A stretch of DNA of 12,905 nucleotides from Candidatus Uhrbacteria bacterium RIFCSPHIGHO2_02_FULL_57_19 (GCA_001791115.1 MGDZ01000006.1:1-12905), one strand, 5' to 3'; numbered from the stretch's first letter, positions 7,115 through 12,212 are shown. Numbers and translations are program-made. Notes: generated from the sequence alone by a model not told the origin.

Positions 7115-7169
7115 GGGAAGAAGGGGGAGGAATAGGGGAGGAAAGGAGGAAGAAAAGGGGAGGAGAAAT
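7115..7169. repeat. polypurine tract, left arm flanking the four-helix-bundle gene
   Basis: A 55-bp almost pure purine stretch starts at the stop of the lipoprotein gene and runs to the ATG of the next gene. Its GGGGAGGAG (7157-7165) doubles as a strong ribosome binding site with a 4-nt spacer. It is imperfectly complementary to the pyrimidine tract at 7569-7617. Confidence 0.75.
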
Positions 7170-7568
7170 ATGTTCGTTGAACCGTACAAGAATCTGTTGG
7201 TGTGGCAGAAAGCGAACGAGCTACGACGAATGATCTTTCAACTCACTCAACCGCTAGAAAAAAACCACCGAAGACTAGCGAGTCAAATGCAAGCCGCGGC
7301 GCGCTCTGTTCCACAAAATATCGCGGAAGCATACAAAAAAGGACAGCTTGGAACTTTGATCCAAGCAACGAAAGTGAGTGGCGGATCTCTAGAGGAACTC
7401 CTCGAGGACCTAGAAGATTGCCAAGAAGATGGCATCATTGATCCCGAAAAATGCGCCGCAGCACTGAAGAACGGCAGAAACACCAAATACTTCATTGACC
7501 GATACCTCGTCGGCCTCATTAAAAAACAAGCATCCGGCACCTGGAAATCTCGCTGGAATCCCAAATAA
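7170..7568 (+). CDS. four-helix-bundle protein (S23/23S rRNA intervening-sequence family)
   Basis: 132 residues, the usual size of this family. Typical features are YKNLLVWQKANEL (6-18), the central SQMQAAARSVPQNIAEAYKK (38-57), where an Arg-x-x-x-Pro-x-Asn-Ile-Ala-Glu pattern is the family hallmark, and GGSLEELLEDLE (71-82). The protein is expected to be a small all-helical bundle, often pentameric. Relatives occur inside 23S rRNA intervening sequences and as accessory proteins (Avd) of diversity-generating retroelements; the role of free-standing copies is unknown. ATG 7170 was chosen because it follows GGGGAGGAG and fits the family start; the TTG at 7107 would only add a translated purine tract. 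It lies between complementary purine and pyrimidine tracts and interrupts the lipoprotein-pilin neighbourhood. No reverse transcriptase is nearby. Confidence 0.9.
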   Translation: MFVEPYKNLLVWQKANELRRMIFQLTQPLEKNHRRLASQMQAAARSVPQNIAEAYKKGQLGTLIQATKVSGGSLEELLEDLEDCQEDGIIDPEKCAAALKNGRNTKYFIDRYLVGLIKKQASGTWKSRWNPK

Positions 7569-7617
7569 TCCCCCTTTCTTCCCCTTTTCCTCTTCTTTTC
7601 CTCCTCTTTTCTTCCAC
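7569..7617. repeat. polypyrimidine tract, right arm flanking the four-helix-bundle gene
   Basis: A 49-bp, nearly pure pyrimidine stretch directly after the stop codon. Its reverse complement is similar to the purine tract at 7115-7169 over roughly 35 bases, so the transcript could fold into a long stem with the gene in the loop. Part of the match is compositional. It ends just before the GTG of the first pilin gene. Confidence 0.72.
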
Positions 7618-7620
7618 ATT

Positions 7621-8241
7621 GTGAAACATAGGTACACTCAACTTGTTGGAACAGTGGTTGCTGGATGTCTCGTGGCGCTCCCTGCGCTGGCGGTTTTGGT
7701 GCCGCCGGAGTGCGCGACCGGTGAGGCGCCGGTTGAGAGTTGCGGCTTGGCCTCGCTTATCGGCGTTTTCGTCCGAGTGGCCCAGTTTATCTTTGGCATC
7801 GCCGGGTCCATCGCGCTCGCCATGTTCGTCTACGGCGGCTTTGTCTGGCTGACCTCGGCCGGAAGTCCGGACAAAATCACCAAGGGCAAAACCATCCTGG
7901 TGCAGACCGTGATCGCCCTGGCCATTATCTTCGGCGCCTATACCGGCGTGCAGTTCCTGACCGGCGCGCTCACTGGCGGAGAATCAAAGGTGCAAATCGA
8001 GGGCCAGACCTGCGTCGGAGACAATAAAAAACAAGGAACTAGTCTCCGGTTGGCCAGTGGGGAGATCAAGTGCGTCACCCAGTGCGATGATCTCTCTGAC
8101 GAGGGATACAGCAAGCAAACCGTCGCCCCGGGTCTCGACTGCATCCCCGGGCTCTTCCCCGACGAGCCGCGCGAGATCCAGTGTTGCAAGGGAGGAGCGG
8201 CAGGCGGAGCGGAAAAGAAAGAAGCGGAGAAAAAGGAGTGA
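7621..8241 (+). CDS. TrbC/VirB2-like pilin with C-terminal cysteine-containing domain (pilin 1)
   Basis: About 206 residues from GTG 7621, chosen because a signal peptide begins there (KHR, then a hydrophobic run to ALA at about 24) and because the extra upstream codons overlap the preceding gene and translate the pyrimidine tract. The pilin core spans about 42-118: helix one (GIAGSIALAMFVYGGFVWLT), a charged loop (GSPDKITKGK, 81-90) and helix two (TVIALAIIFGAY). With both helices crossing the membrane, the tails face outside. Two Cys precede the core (31, 41). A C-terminal extension of about 86 residues holds six Cys and ends in a Lys/Glu tail. It has no Shine-Dalgarno site and is followed after 1 nt by pilin 2. 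VirB2/TrbC proteins are the pilus subunits of type IV secretion systems; a structural role is inferred from the family. Confidence 0.85.
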   Translation: MKHRYTQLVGTVVAGCLVALPALAVLVPPECATGEAPVESCGLASLIGVFVRVAQFIFGIAGSIALAMFVYGGFVWLTSAGSPDKITKGKTILVQTVIALAIIFGAYTGVQFLTGALTGGESKVQIEGQTCVGDNKKQGTSLRLASGEIKCVTQCDDLSDEGYSKQTVAPGLDCIPGLFPDEPREIQCCKGGAAGGAEKKEAEKKE

Positions 8242-8242
8242 T

Positions 8243-8968
8243 ATGAAATCAAGATTGACGTTTTGGTTCATTGGACTGCTAATTATCCCCTTTCTCTCTT
8301 TCGGCGTACTCCGCTGGTCGCCGCAGCCGGCGGCGGCCAGTCCCGAATGTCAGCAAGGGTCGAAGGAAGGGACGGGATGCGATTGTTGGTGTCTTAGATC
8401 GGAAGCGGAACTTGTTACCATTGATCAATGTAATGAAACCGATGAAAATGAAGACGGGCAATGTGACGATGGCGCCCCGGCGGCGATCGGCGATATAGAA
8501 GGAGAGGTAAAAGACGGCCGACTCCTTTACCGCCGTGATGGAAATTGCAACAGTTCAACTGTCTGTGAACAAGAATGCGATAATCTTCTTGCGGCCGGTG
8601 AACGCAGCGGATCGGACAGCGATTGCCGGTCCGGCGCGCTCGAGCCGGCGGCCGGGGCACCGGCCTCTCCCCAAGCGCCGGTCAATTACCAGCAAGGGGG
8701 AGTGGTCATTGAAATTGAAAACCCTCTAGGAACCACTTCAATCCCCGCGCTTGTCGGCCGAGTGATCAGCGCTTTTCTAGGCATTGCCGGTTCACTGGCC
8801 ATTCTCATGGTCGTTTACGGCGGCGTTACCTGGCTTACCTCCGGCGGCTCACCTGAAAAAATCGAGAAAGGCAAAAAAATCCTGGTCTGGGCAGTCATTG
8901 GATTAATTGTCATCTTTGGCGCCTACTCTCTAGTCAATTTCGTCTTGAGCCGGATCATCGGCCTCTAA
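8243..8968 (+). CDS. TrbC/VirB2-like pilin with N-terminal cysteine-rich exported domain (pilin 2)
   Basis: 241 residues from ATG 8243. A Shine-Dalgarno AAGGAG (8233-8238) overlaps the stop of pilin 1, which favours this start over longer in-frame ones. A signal peptide covers residues 1-32 (cleavage near AAA/SPEC). Residues about 33-165 form an exported domain with ten Cys, among them GCDCWC and several acidic repeats (ETDENEDGQCDD). The pilin core is 167-241: NPLG lead-in, GRVISAFLGIAGSLAILMVV, YGGVTWLTSGGSPEKIEKGK and AVIGLIVIFGAY. The cysteine domain is inserted between signal peptide and core, the opposite arrangement to pilin 1. It could be a tip or adhesin subunit of the same fibre; that is inference. 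The cysteine domain itself I do not recognise. Confidence 0.86.
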   Translation: MKSRLTFWFIGLLIIPFLSFGVLRWSPQPAAASPECQQGSKEGTGCDCWCLRSEAELVTIDQCNETDENEDGQCDDGAPAAIGDIEGEVKDGRLLYRRDGNCNSSTVCEQECDNLLAAGERSGSDSDCRSGALEPAAGAPASPQAPVNYQQGGVVIEIENPLGTTSIPALVGRVISAFLGIAGSLAILMVVYGGVTWLTSGGSPEKIEKGKKILVWAVIGLIVIFGAYSLVNFVLSRIIGL

Positions 8969-8970
8969 AT

Positions 8971-9894
8971 ATGCGACGACTGATTATTCTGGCAACGATC
9001 ATCGCGACCTTTACTGTCATCTTCGTATCCCAGACAACCAAGCCGGTGTTTGCCGCAACTGAGGGCGAGGGATGTAATTCCGATAATGATTGCAACGAAG
9101 GCAATAATTGCGGCAACAATGATATTGGTTGCTTCTGCAGTAGTGGGGGTACCTGTCAGGTAAAAGGCGCCGTGGATGAAGTCTGCGGGGGAAATAGCCA
9201 ATGCCAGCCTGGGTTAGAATGTGTTGAGAACTCATGCACGCAACGAGAGGTTGGCGAGATCGGCGGATCAGACCTCGGCGGCTCATGTGCACAGGATTCC
9301 GAGTGTTCAGCCGGCGTATGTCGAGGATTTGGAACTTGCGCCTGTAGGAGCGGCACCTGCGACCTGACCACCAGGGCTGCCGGCCCCGAAGGTGCTGCCA
9401 TTTGCTCCTGCGCCCGGGCAGATGTAGAGGAGGGCACGTGCGCAGACATTGGCACGCGCCTGGCCGGCCTGGGCTTCCGCTGCACTCGGGATGCCGAAGA
9501 CGCGACGACATGTGTCTGTCAAAACACTAACTACCAACAGGGGCAAGCTGCTTGCGTGAACACCTCGCCTCAACTCACATGCATCTGGAACTCAGGTCGT
9601 GAAACACAACCTTCTCCCATCCCCCGCCTGGTCAACCCCTTGGGCGTGGGAATAACCTTCCAGCATCTCATCGGCCGGGTGATTAAGGCGGTTTTGGGCA
9701 TCTCCGGGTCCCTGGCCCTTGCAGTTTTCGTCTGGGGCGGTTTCATGTGGTTGACCTCTGGCGGCAGTCCTGACAAAATAGAGAAGGGAAAGAAGATGCT
9801 GGTCTGGGCAGTGATGGGACTGGCGCTCATCTTCGGCGCCTATGCCATCACTGATTTCATCATCAAGGCAGTTACCGGAGCGACTGGGACGTAG
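8971..9894 (+). CDS. TrbC/VirB2-like pilin with large 24-cysteine exported domain (pilin 3)
   Basis: 307 residues. Signal peptide 1-28 (KPVFA/AT). Residues about 29-212 contain 24 Cys, an even number, in spaced repeats such as GCNSDNDCNEGNNC, CGGNSQCQPGLECVENSC and GSCAQDSECSAGVCRGFGTC. The pattern is like small disulfide-knotted, EGF-like or Dickkopf-like modules, and suggests an extracellular, oxidatively folded adhesin-type domain. A NPLG lead-in precedes the pilin core at 230-307 (ISGSLALAVFVWGGFMWLTS, GGSPDKIEKGKK, MGLALIFGAYAITDF). The core is close to that of pilin 2, so the two probably arose by duplication and diverged in the exported part. ATG 8971 is 2 nt after the pilin 2 stop, without a Shine-Dalgarno site, so translation is probably coupled. 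Confidence 0.88.
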   Translation: MRRLIILATIIATFTVIFVSQTTKPVFAATEGEGCNSDNDCNEGNNCGNNDIGCFCSSGGTCQVKGAVDEVCGGNSQCQPGLECVENSCTQREVGEIGGSDLGGSCAQDSECSAGVCRGFGTCACRSGTCDLTTRAAGPEGAAICSCARADVEEGTCADIGTRLAGLGFRCTRDAEDATTCVCQNTNYQQGQAACVNTSPQLTCIWNSGRETQPSPIPRLVNPLGVGITFQHLIGRVIKAVLGISGSLALAVFVWGGFMWLTSGGSPDKIEKGKKMLVWAVMGLALIFGAYAITDFIIKAVTGATGT

Positions 9895-9910
9895 CCAAAC
9901 GTAAGACCTT

Positions 9911-9980
9911 AGATGATAGACCTTAGTCCTTAGAAACTTGTCGTCTAAGGACTTAGGACTAAGGACTATGGTCTATCTTT
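9911..9980. repeat. hairpin of GGACTAA/GGACTTA heptamers between pilins 3 and 4
   Basis: The left arm (9911-9934, containing TAGACCTTAGTCCTTAGA) is complementary to the right arm (9944-9980), which holds three 7-bp units, AAGGACT, TAGGACT and AAGGACT, before GGTCTATCTT. Pairing can slip by one heptamer. It sits just upstream of the strong ribosome binding site of pilin 4, in the 108-bp gap that divides the array. It could be an attenuator, a processing hairpin or a neutral repeat. There is no U-run typical of a terminator. Confidence 0.78.
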
Positions 9981-9986
9981 CATCAG

Positions 9987-9997
9987 AAAGGAGGTGA
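9987..9997 (+). promoter_or_regulatory. consensus Shine-Dalgarno of pilin 4
   Basis: AAAGGAGGTGA is a full match to the 3' end of 16S rRNA, with 8 nt between GGAGG (9990-9994) and ATG 10003. It decides the start at 10003 over the GTG at 9994, which lies inside the site. Few other genes in the window have any recognisable site, so this pilin is probably the most strongly translated. Confidence 0.88.
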
Positions 9998-10002
9998 AAT
10001 GC

Positions 10003-10380
10003 ATGACTGAAAAAATTCTCCGCTGGTTCTACCGGATCCTGCCCTTCGCGGCCATTACTCTTCCGGGCGTGGTGCACGCGGGAACGATTAACCTTGGCCT
10101 CACTCCGGAAGTTACAGAGGCGATTGGCTTGAGCTCGACTGACGTGCGGGTAACCGTGGCCCGGATCATCAATGTCTTCATGGGCATTCTGGGGATCATC
10201 GCCGTGGTCATCGTCCTCTACGGTGGTTTCTTGTGGATGACCGCCGCCGGCAACGAAGAAAAGGTTGAAAAAGCTAAAAAGATGCTCGTCGCCGGCGTCA
10301 TCGGCCTGGCCATCATTCTTTCGGCCTACGCCATCGCTCAGTTCGTCATCAACTCGCTGGTAACAGCAACGGCACAGTAA
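10003..10380 (+). CDS. TrbC/VirB2-like major-type pilin (pilin 4)
   Basis: 125 residues. Signal peptide 1-26 (GVVHA/GT), then a short exported segment and the two-helix core: INVFMGILGIIAVVIVLYGG, FLWMTAAG, the charged loop NEEKVEKAKK and GVIGLAIILSAYAIAQFVIN. It has no added domains and no Cys, as expected for the repeated shaft subunit of a VirB2-type pilus. Its consensus ribosome binding site (9987-9997) and isolation between two structured intergenic regions suggest it is expressed on its own terms, and I infer it may be the major subunit. Confidence 0.87.
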   Translation: MTEKILRWFYRILPFAAITLPGVVHAGTINLGLTPEVTEAIGLSSTDVRVTVARIINVFMGILGIIAVVIVLYGGFLWMTAAGNEEKVEKAKKMLVAGVIGLAIILSAYAIAQFVINSLVTATAQ

Positions 10381-10381
10381 T

Positions 10382-10411
10382 AGGCAGCGACCGGTGCACC
10401 GCTCGTTGCCT
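10382..10411. repeat. 30-bp imperfect palindrome directly after pilin 4
   Basis: Centred on CGGTGCACCG, with arms AGGCAGCGA and TCGTTGCCT pairing by one G-U and one C-C mismatch. It starts 1 bp after the pilin 4 stop. It could protect the pilin 4 mRNA 3' end or help stop transcription, but there is no T-run. Confidence 0.75.
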
Positions 10412-10429
10412 GCCTGCCGACAGGCGGGC
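10408..10429. repeat. small GC-rich hairpin of the CCTGCCGACAGG type
   Basis: A 9-bp stem (10408-10416 with 10421-10429, one G-U pair) with loop CCGA. It shares four bases with the preceding palindrome. From memory, the CTGCCTGCCGACAGGC-like motif recurs between genes in many uncultured bacterial genomes, where it is sometimes translated as ACRQAG. Confidence 0.7.
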
Positions 10430-10430
10430 G

Positions 10431-10456
10431 CGGACCTCGACAATTGTCGAGGTCCG
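10431..10456. repeat. 26-bp perfect palindrome between pilins 4 and 5
   Basis: Exact self-complementarity over 26 bp, centred on GACAATTGTC, with ends CGGACCTC and GAGGTCCG. Its right half is reused as the left arm of the next hairpin (10449-10496), so the two cannot form at once in RNA. Confidence 0.93.
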
Positions 10457-10496
10457 ACCTCCAAGGATCCAACCAGGTCTTCGGAGGTCGGACCTC
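10449..10496. repeat. 14-bp-stem hairpin just before the start of pilin 5
   Basis: GAGGTCCGACCTCC (10449-10462) is exactly complementary to GGAGGTCGGACCTC (10483-10496), with a 20-nt loop. It ends 12 bp before ATG 10509 and competes with the 10431-10456 palindrome for 10449-10456. The pilin 5 start has no Shine-Dalgarno site, so folding here may control ribosome access; that is inference. Confidence 0.93.
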
Positions 10497-10508
10497 AGAA
10501 TCCCACCC

Positions 10509-10883
10509 ATGAGCCAAATAAAAAAATATTCCACCATCGCCGGAAGCTCCCTGCTGACACTTTTTTACGCTTCGCCGGCGTTGGCCATCGCAACGGGACT
10601 GGAAGAAACCGGCAAAGCGGCCTTCGGAACTCTCCCGGAAACCGACATCACCGTCATTGTCGGCCGGGTCATTTCGGCCGCCCTGGGACTGCTGGGCATC
10701 ATCTTCCTGGTTCTAACGGTCTATGGCGGCTTTCTGTGGATGACCGCAGCCGGCAACGAGCAGCAGATCGAGAAAGCAAAAAAAATGCTCGTCTCCGCGG
10801 TAATCGGACTGGTCATTGTTTCCGCCGGCTACGCCATCACCAACTTTGTTATTACCCAGCTGACTACAGCAGTCGGCGTTTGA
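10509..10883 (+). CDS. TrbC/VirB2-like small pilin (pilin 5)
   Basis: 124 residues. Signal peptide 1-26 (PALA/IA), a short segment LEETGKAAFGTLPETD, then the core: ITVIVGRVISAALGLLGIIF, VYGGFLWMTAAG, loop NEQQIEKAKK and AVIGLVIVSAGYAITNFVIT. The core is close to pilin 4 and, at the DNA level, shares the stretch around TGTGGATGACCGC with pilins 4 and 6-8. It starts after the palindrome cluster without a Shine-Dalgarno site. Pilin 6 follows after 3 nt, so pilins 5-8 form a tight unit. Confidence 0.86.
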   Translation: MSQIKKYSTIAGSSLLTLFYASPALAIATGLEETGKAAFGTLPETDITVIVGRVISAALGLLGIIFLVLTVYGGFLWMTAAGNEQQIEKAKKMLVSAVIGLVIVSAGYAITNFVITQLTTAVGV

Positions 10884-10886
10884 TAT

Positions 10887-11324
10887 ATGCGCCTTGCTAT
10901 TTCGCTTCTCTTCCTAGTTTCGCTCTTTGGTTTTCTGTCTGCCCCGCTCCCGGCAAGCGCCGCGGAAGAGAAGGTGGAATGTGAAGGCAAGGTTGGCCTG
11001 GAACTGGCCAAATGCCGACTAGAAGGTGTGGAGACTGAGGCTGGATTTGGAGCGGAAATTGATCCGGTGGTCATCGTCGGCAACGCCATCAATGTTTTCC
11101 TCTCCATTCTCGGCGTTATCTTTCTGGTGCTCACCGTCTACGCCGGCTACCTGTGGATGACCGCTCGGGGCGACGACCAGCAGGTGACCAAGGCCAAGGA
11201 CATTTTGAAAGCGGCAGTCATTGGGGTAGCCATAACTCTCTCGGCGTACGCTATATCGAGCTTTGTGATCAGCCGACTGGTCCAAACTTCTGAAGTCGAA
11301 TTTCGAAAGGGTGAGATTAAATGA
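10887..11324 (+). CDS. TrbC/VirB2-like small pilin with Cys pair and charged tail (pilin 6)
   Basis: 145 residues. Signal peptide 1-25 (ASA/AE). The exported N-terminal segment is longer than in pilin 5 and has two Cys (32 and 43), which could form a disulfide. The core follows: VIVGNAINVFLSILGVIFLV, VYAGYLWMTARG, loop DDQQVTKAKD and AVIGVAITLSAYAISSFVIS. The C-terminus continues as a polar tail (EVEFRKGEIK). The RG in place of AG after WMTA is shared with pilin 7 only. The stop overlaps the ATG of pilin 7 by 4 nt (11321-11324). Confidence 0.86.
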   Translation: MRLAISLLFLVSLFGFLSAPLPASAAEEKVECEGKVGLELAKCRLEGVETEAGFGAEIDPVVIVGNAINVFLSILGVIFLVLTVYAGYLWMTARGDDQQVTKAKDILKAAVIGVAITLSAYAISSFVISRLVQTSEVEFRKGEIK

Positions 11325-11698
11325 TTGTTATGCATCGGAACATCGCAAAGCTTGTCGCCTTGATTGGTTTAGTTCTCCCTCTTACCGCTTTGGCCCAAAT
11401 AGAACTTTTAGAAAAAGCCGGCGAAAAGGCCGGCTTTGCAACCGAGGGGGAGGGGTCGGACATCACGGTGATCGTTGGTGGCGTGATCAAAGCCGCGCTC
11501 ACGGTGATGGGCACACTTTTTCTGGCCCAGACTGTCTACGGCGGCTACCTGTGGATGACCGCCCGAGGCGAAGAAGAGCAGATCACCAAGGCCAAGCATA
11601 CCTTACGCACTTCGGTCATTGGTCTGGGCATCATGCTTGGCGCCTATGCCATTACCACCTTTGTGGTTAGTCGGCTTACCGAAGCAACTCTTGAATAA
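11321..11698 (+). CDS. TrbC/VirB2-like small pilin (pilin 7)
   Basis: 125 residues from ATG 11321, overlapping the pilin 6 stop. A Shine-Dalgarno-like AAAGGGTGA (11306-11314) lies upstream. ATG 11330 is a possible alternative start three codons later. Signal peptide 1-25 (ALA/QI), mature start LLEKAGEKAGFATEGEGSD, then the core: ITVIVGGVIKAALTVMGTLF, VYGGYLWMTARG, loop EEEQITKAKH and SVIGLGIMLGAYAITTFVVS. The LLEKAGEKAGF start resembles the mature starts of pilins 5 and 8. Confidence 0.86.
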   Translation: MIVMHRNIAKLVALIGLVLPLTALAQIELLEKAGEKAGFATEGEGSDITVIVGGVIKAALTVMGTLFLAQTVYGGYLWMTARGEEEQITKAKHTLRTSVIGLGIMLGAYAITTFVVSRLTEATLE

Positions 11699-11707
11699 CC
11701 AAACCAC

Positions 11708-12043
11708 ATGCAACTCGCTCAAGAACTCAAAGAAGGAATCTTAGAATCGCTCGAAGCCACTGGAGAAACCGGCGCCGGTTTTGCCGAATCCACGGGGTCG
11801 GATCTGCCGATTATCGTCGGCCGGATCATCAGCGGTGCCCTCACCCTGGTGGGCATTATCTTCGTCGTCTTGCTTATCTACGCCGGTTTTCTGTGGATGA
11901 CCGCCGCCGGCAATGAGGAAAAGGTAACCAAGGCCAAAAAATTGCTGACTCAAGCGGTTATCGGATTGGGCATCACACTGGCCGCCTACGCTATTACCAC
12001 CTTTGTAGTCAACGGTCTGCTGACGGCGACGACCGGGGGCTAA
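11708..12043 (+). CDS. TrbC/VirB2-like small pilin lacking a signal peptide (pilin 8)
   Basis: 111 residues. The core is typical: LPIIVGRIISGALTLVGIIF, IYAGFLWMTAAG, loop NEEKVTKAKK and AVIGLGITLAAYAITTFVVN. The N-terminus (MQLAQELKEGILESLEATGE) is charged and amphipathic, not a signal peptide. It matches the mature region of pilins 5 and 7 (LExTGxxAGF). The stop of pilin 7 lies in frame 9 nt upstream, so no longer start is possible. Either the first helix inserts without a cleaved signal, or this copy has lost it and may be inactive or membrane-inserted with altered topology. No Shine-Dalgarno site is seen. It is the last gene before the terminator. Confidence 0.84.
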   Translation: MQLAQELKEGILESLEATGETGAGFAESTGSDLPIIVGRIISGALTLVGIIFVVLLIYAGFLWMTAAGNEEKVTKAKKLLTQAVIGLGITLAAYAITTFVVNGLLTATTGG

Positions 12044-12048
12044 AAATT

Positions 12049-12134
12049 GTCATTGCGAGCGAAACGAAGTGAAGCGAAGCAATCTCGACGGGATTGCTTC
12101 GTCGTCCCGAGTACTCGGGACTCCTCGCAATGAC
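12049..12134. repeat. 86-bp palindromic repeat of the GTCATTGCGAG type
   Basis: The outer arms GTCATTGCGAG (12049-12059) and CTCGCAATGAC (12124-12134) are exact complements. Inner arms CGAAGCAATC (12075-12084) and GATTGCTTCG (12092-12101) form a second hairpin. A perfect 18-bp palindrome, GTCCCGAGTACTCGGGAC, occupies 12104-12121. From memory, similar elements are scattered in many unrelated, mostly uncultured bacterial genomes; their function is not settled. It starts 5 bp after the pilin 8 stop. Confidence 0.88.
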
Positions 12135-12148
12135 GATATAAAAACATC

Positions 12149-12203
12149 AGCCCGCCGCAGAGATGCTCCCCGTGTTTCGGGAACATTCTGCGGCGGGCTT
12201 TGC
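12149..12203. terminator. terminator hairpin between convergent genes
   Basis: AGCCCGCCGCAGA (12149-12161) pairs perfectly with TCTGCGGCGGGCT (12187-12199); the loop holds a minor inner stem (CCCG/CGGG). On the plus strand it is followed only by TT and then GCG, on the minus strand by TGATGTTTTTAT. It can serve the pilin array on one side and the 12213-12899 gene on the other. Confidence 0.8.
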
Positions 12204-12212
12204 GTCGGACGA

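Noticed and set aside
7107..7169. A longer four-helix-bundle protein starting at TTG 7107
   Set aside because: The extra 21 residues only translate the purine tract (Gly/Arg/Lys/Glu), and ATG 7170 has a good ribosome binding site and the family start.
7170..7568. A diversity-generating retroelement, because of the Avd-like four-helix protein next to Cys-rich surface genes
   Set aside because: No reverse transcriptase and no template/variable repeat pair with adenine-biased differences can be seen in the window.
9017..9511. A 164-codon minus-strand Cys- and Arg-rich frame
   Set aside because: It mirrors the Cys-rich coding sequence of pilin 3 and has no start signal of its own.
9911..10496. 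A CRISPR array, because of repeated palindromic pieces
   Set aside because: There are no equal-length repeats with unique spacers; the units are heptamers and unrelated palindromes, and no cas gene is present.
10394..10984. A 196-codon plus-strand frame across the palindromes and pilin 5
   Set aside because: It reads through the repeat region and the wrong frame of pilin 5; its start (HRSLPACRQAG) is translated repeat sequence.
7621..12043. Type IV pilins (PilA type)
   Set aside because: There is no prepilin peptidase motif (G-F-x-x-x-E) at the N-termini; the two-helix core with a short charged loop fits VirB2/TrbC instead.
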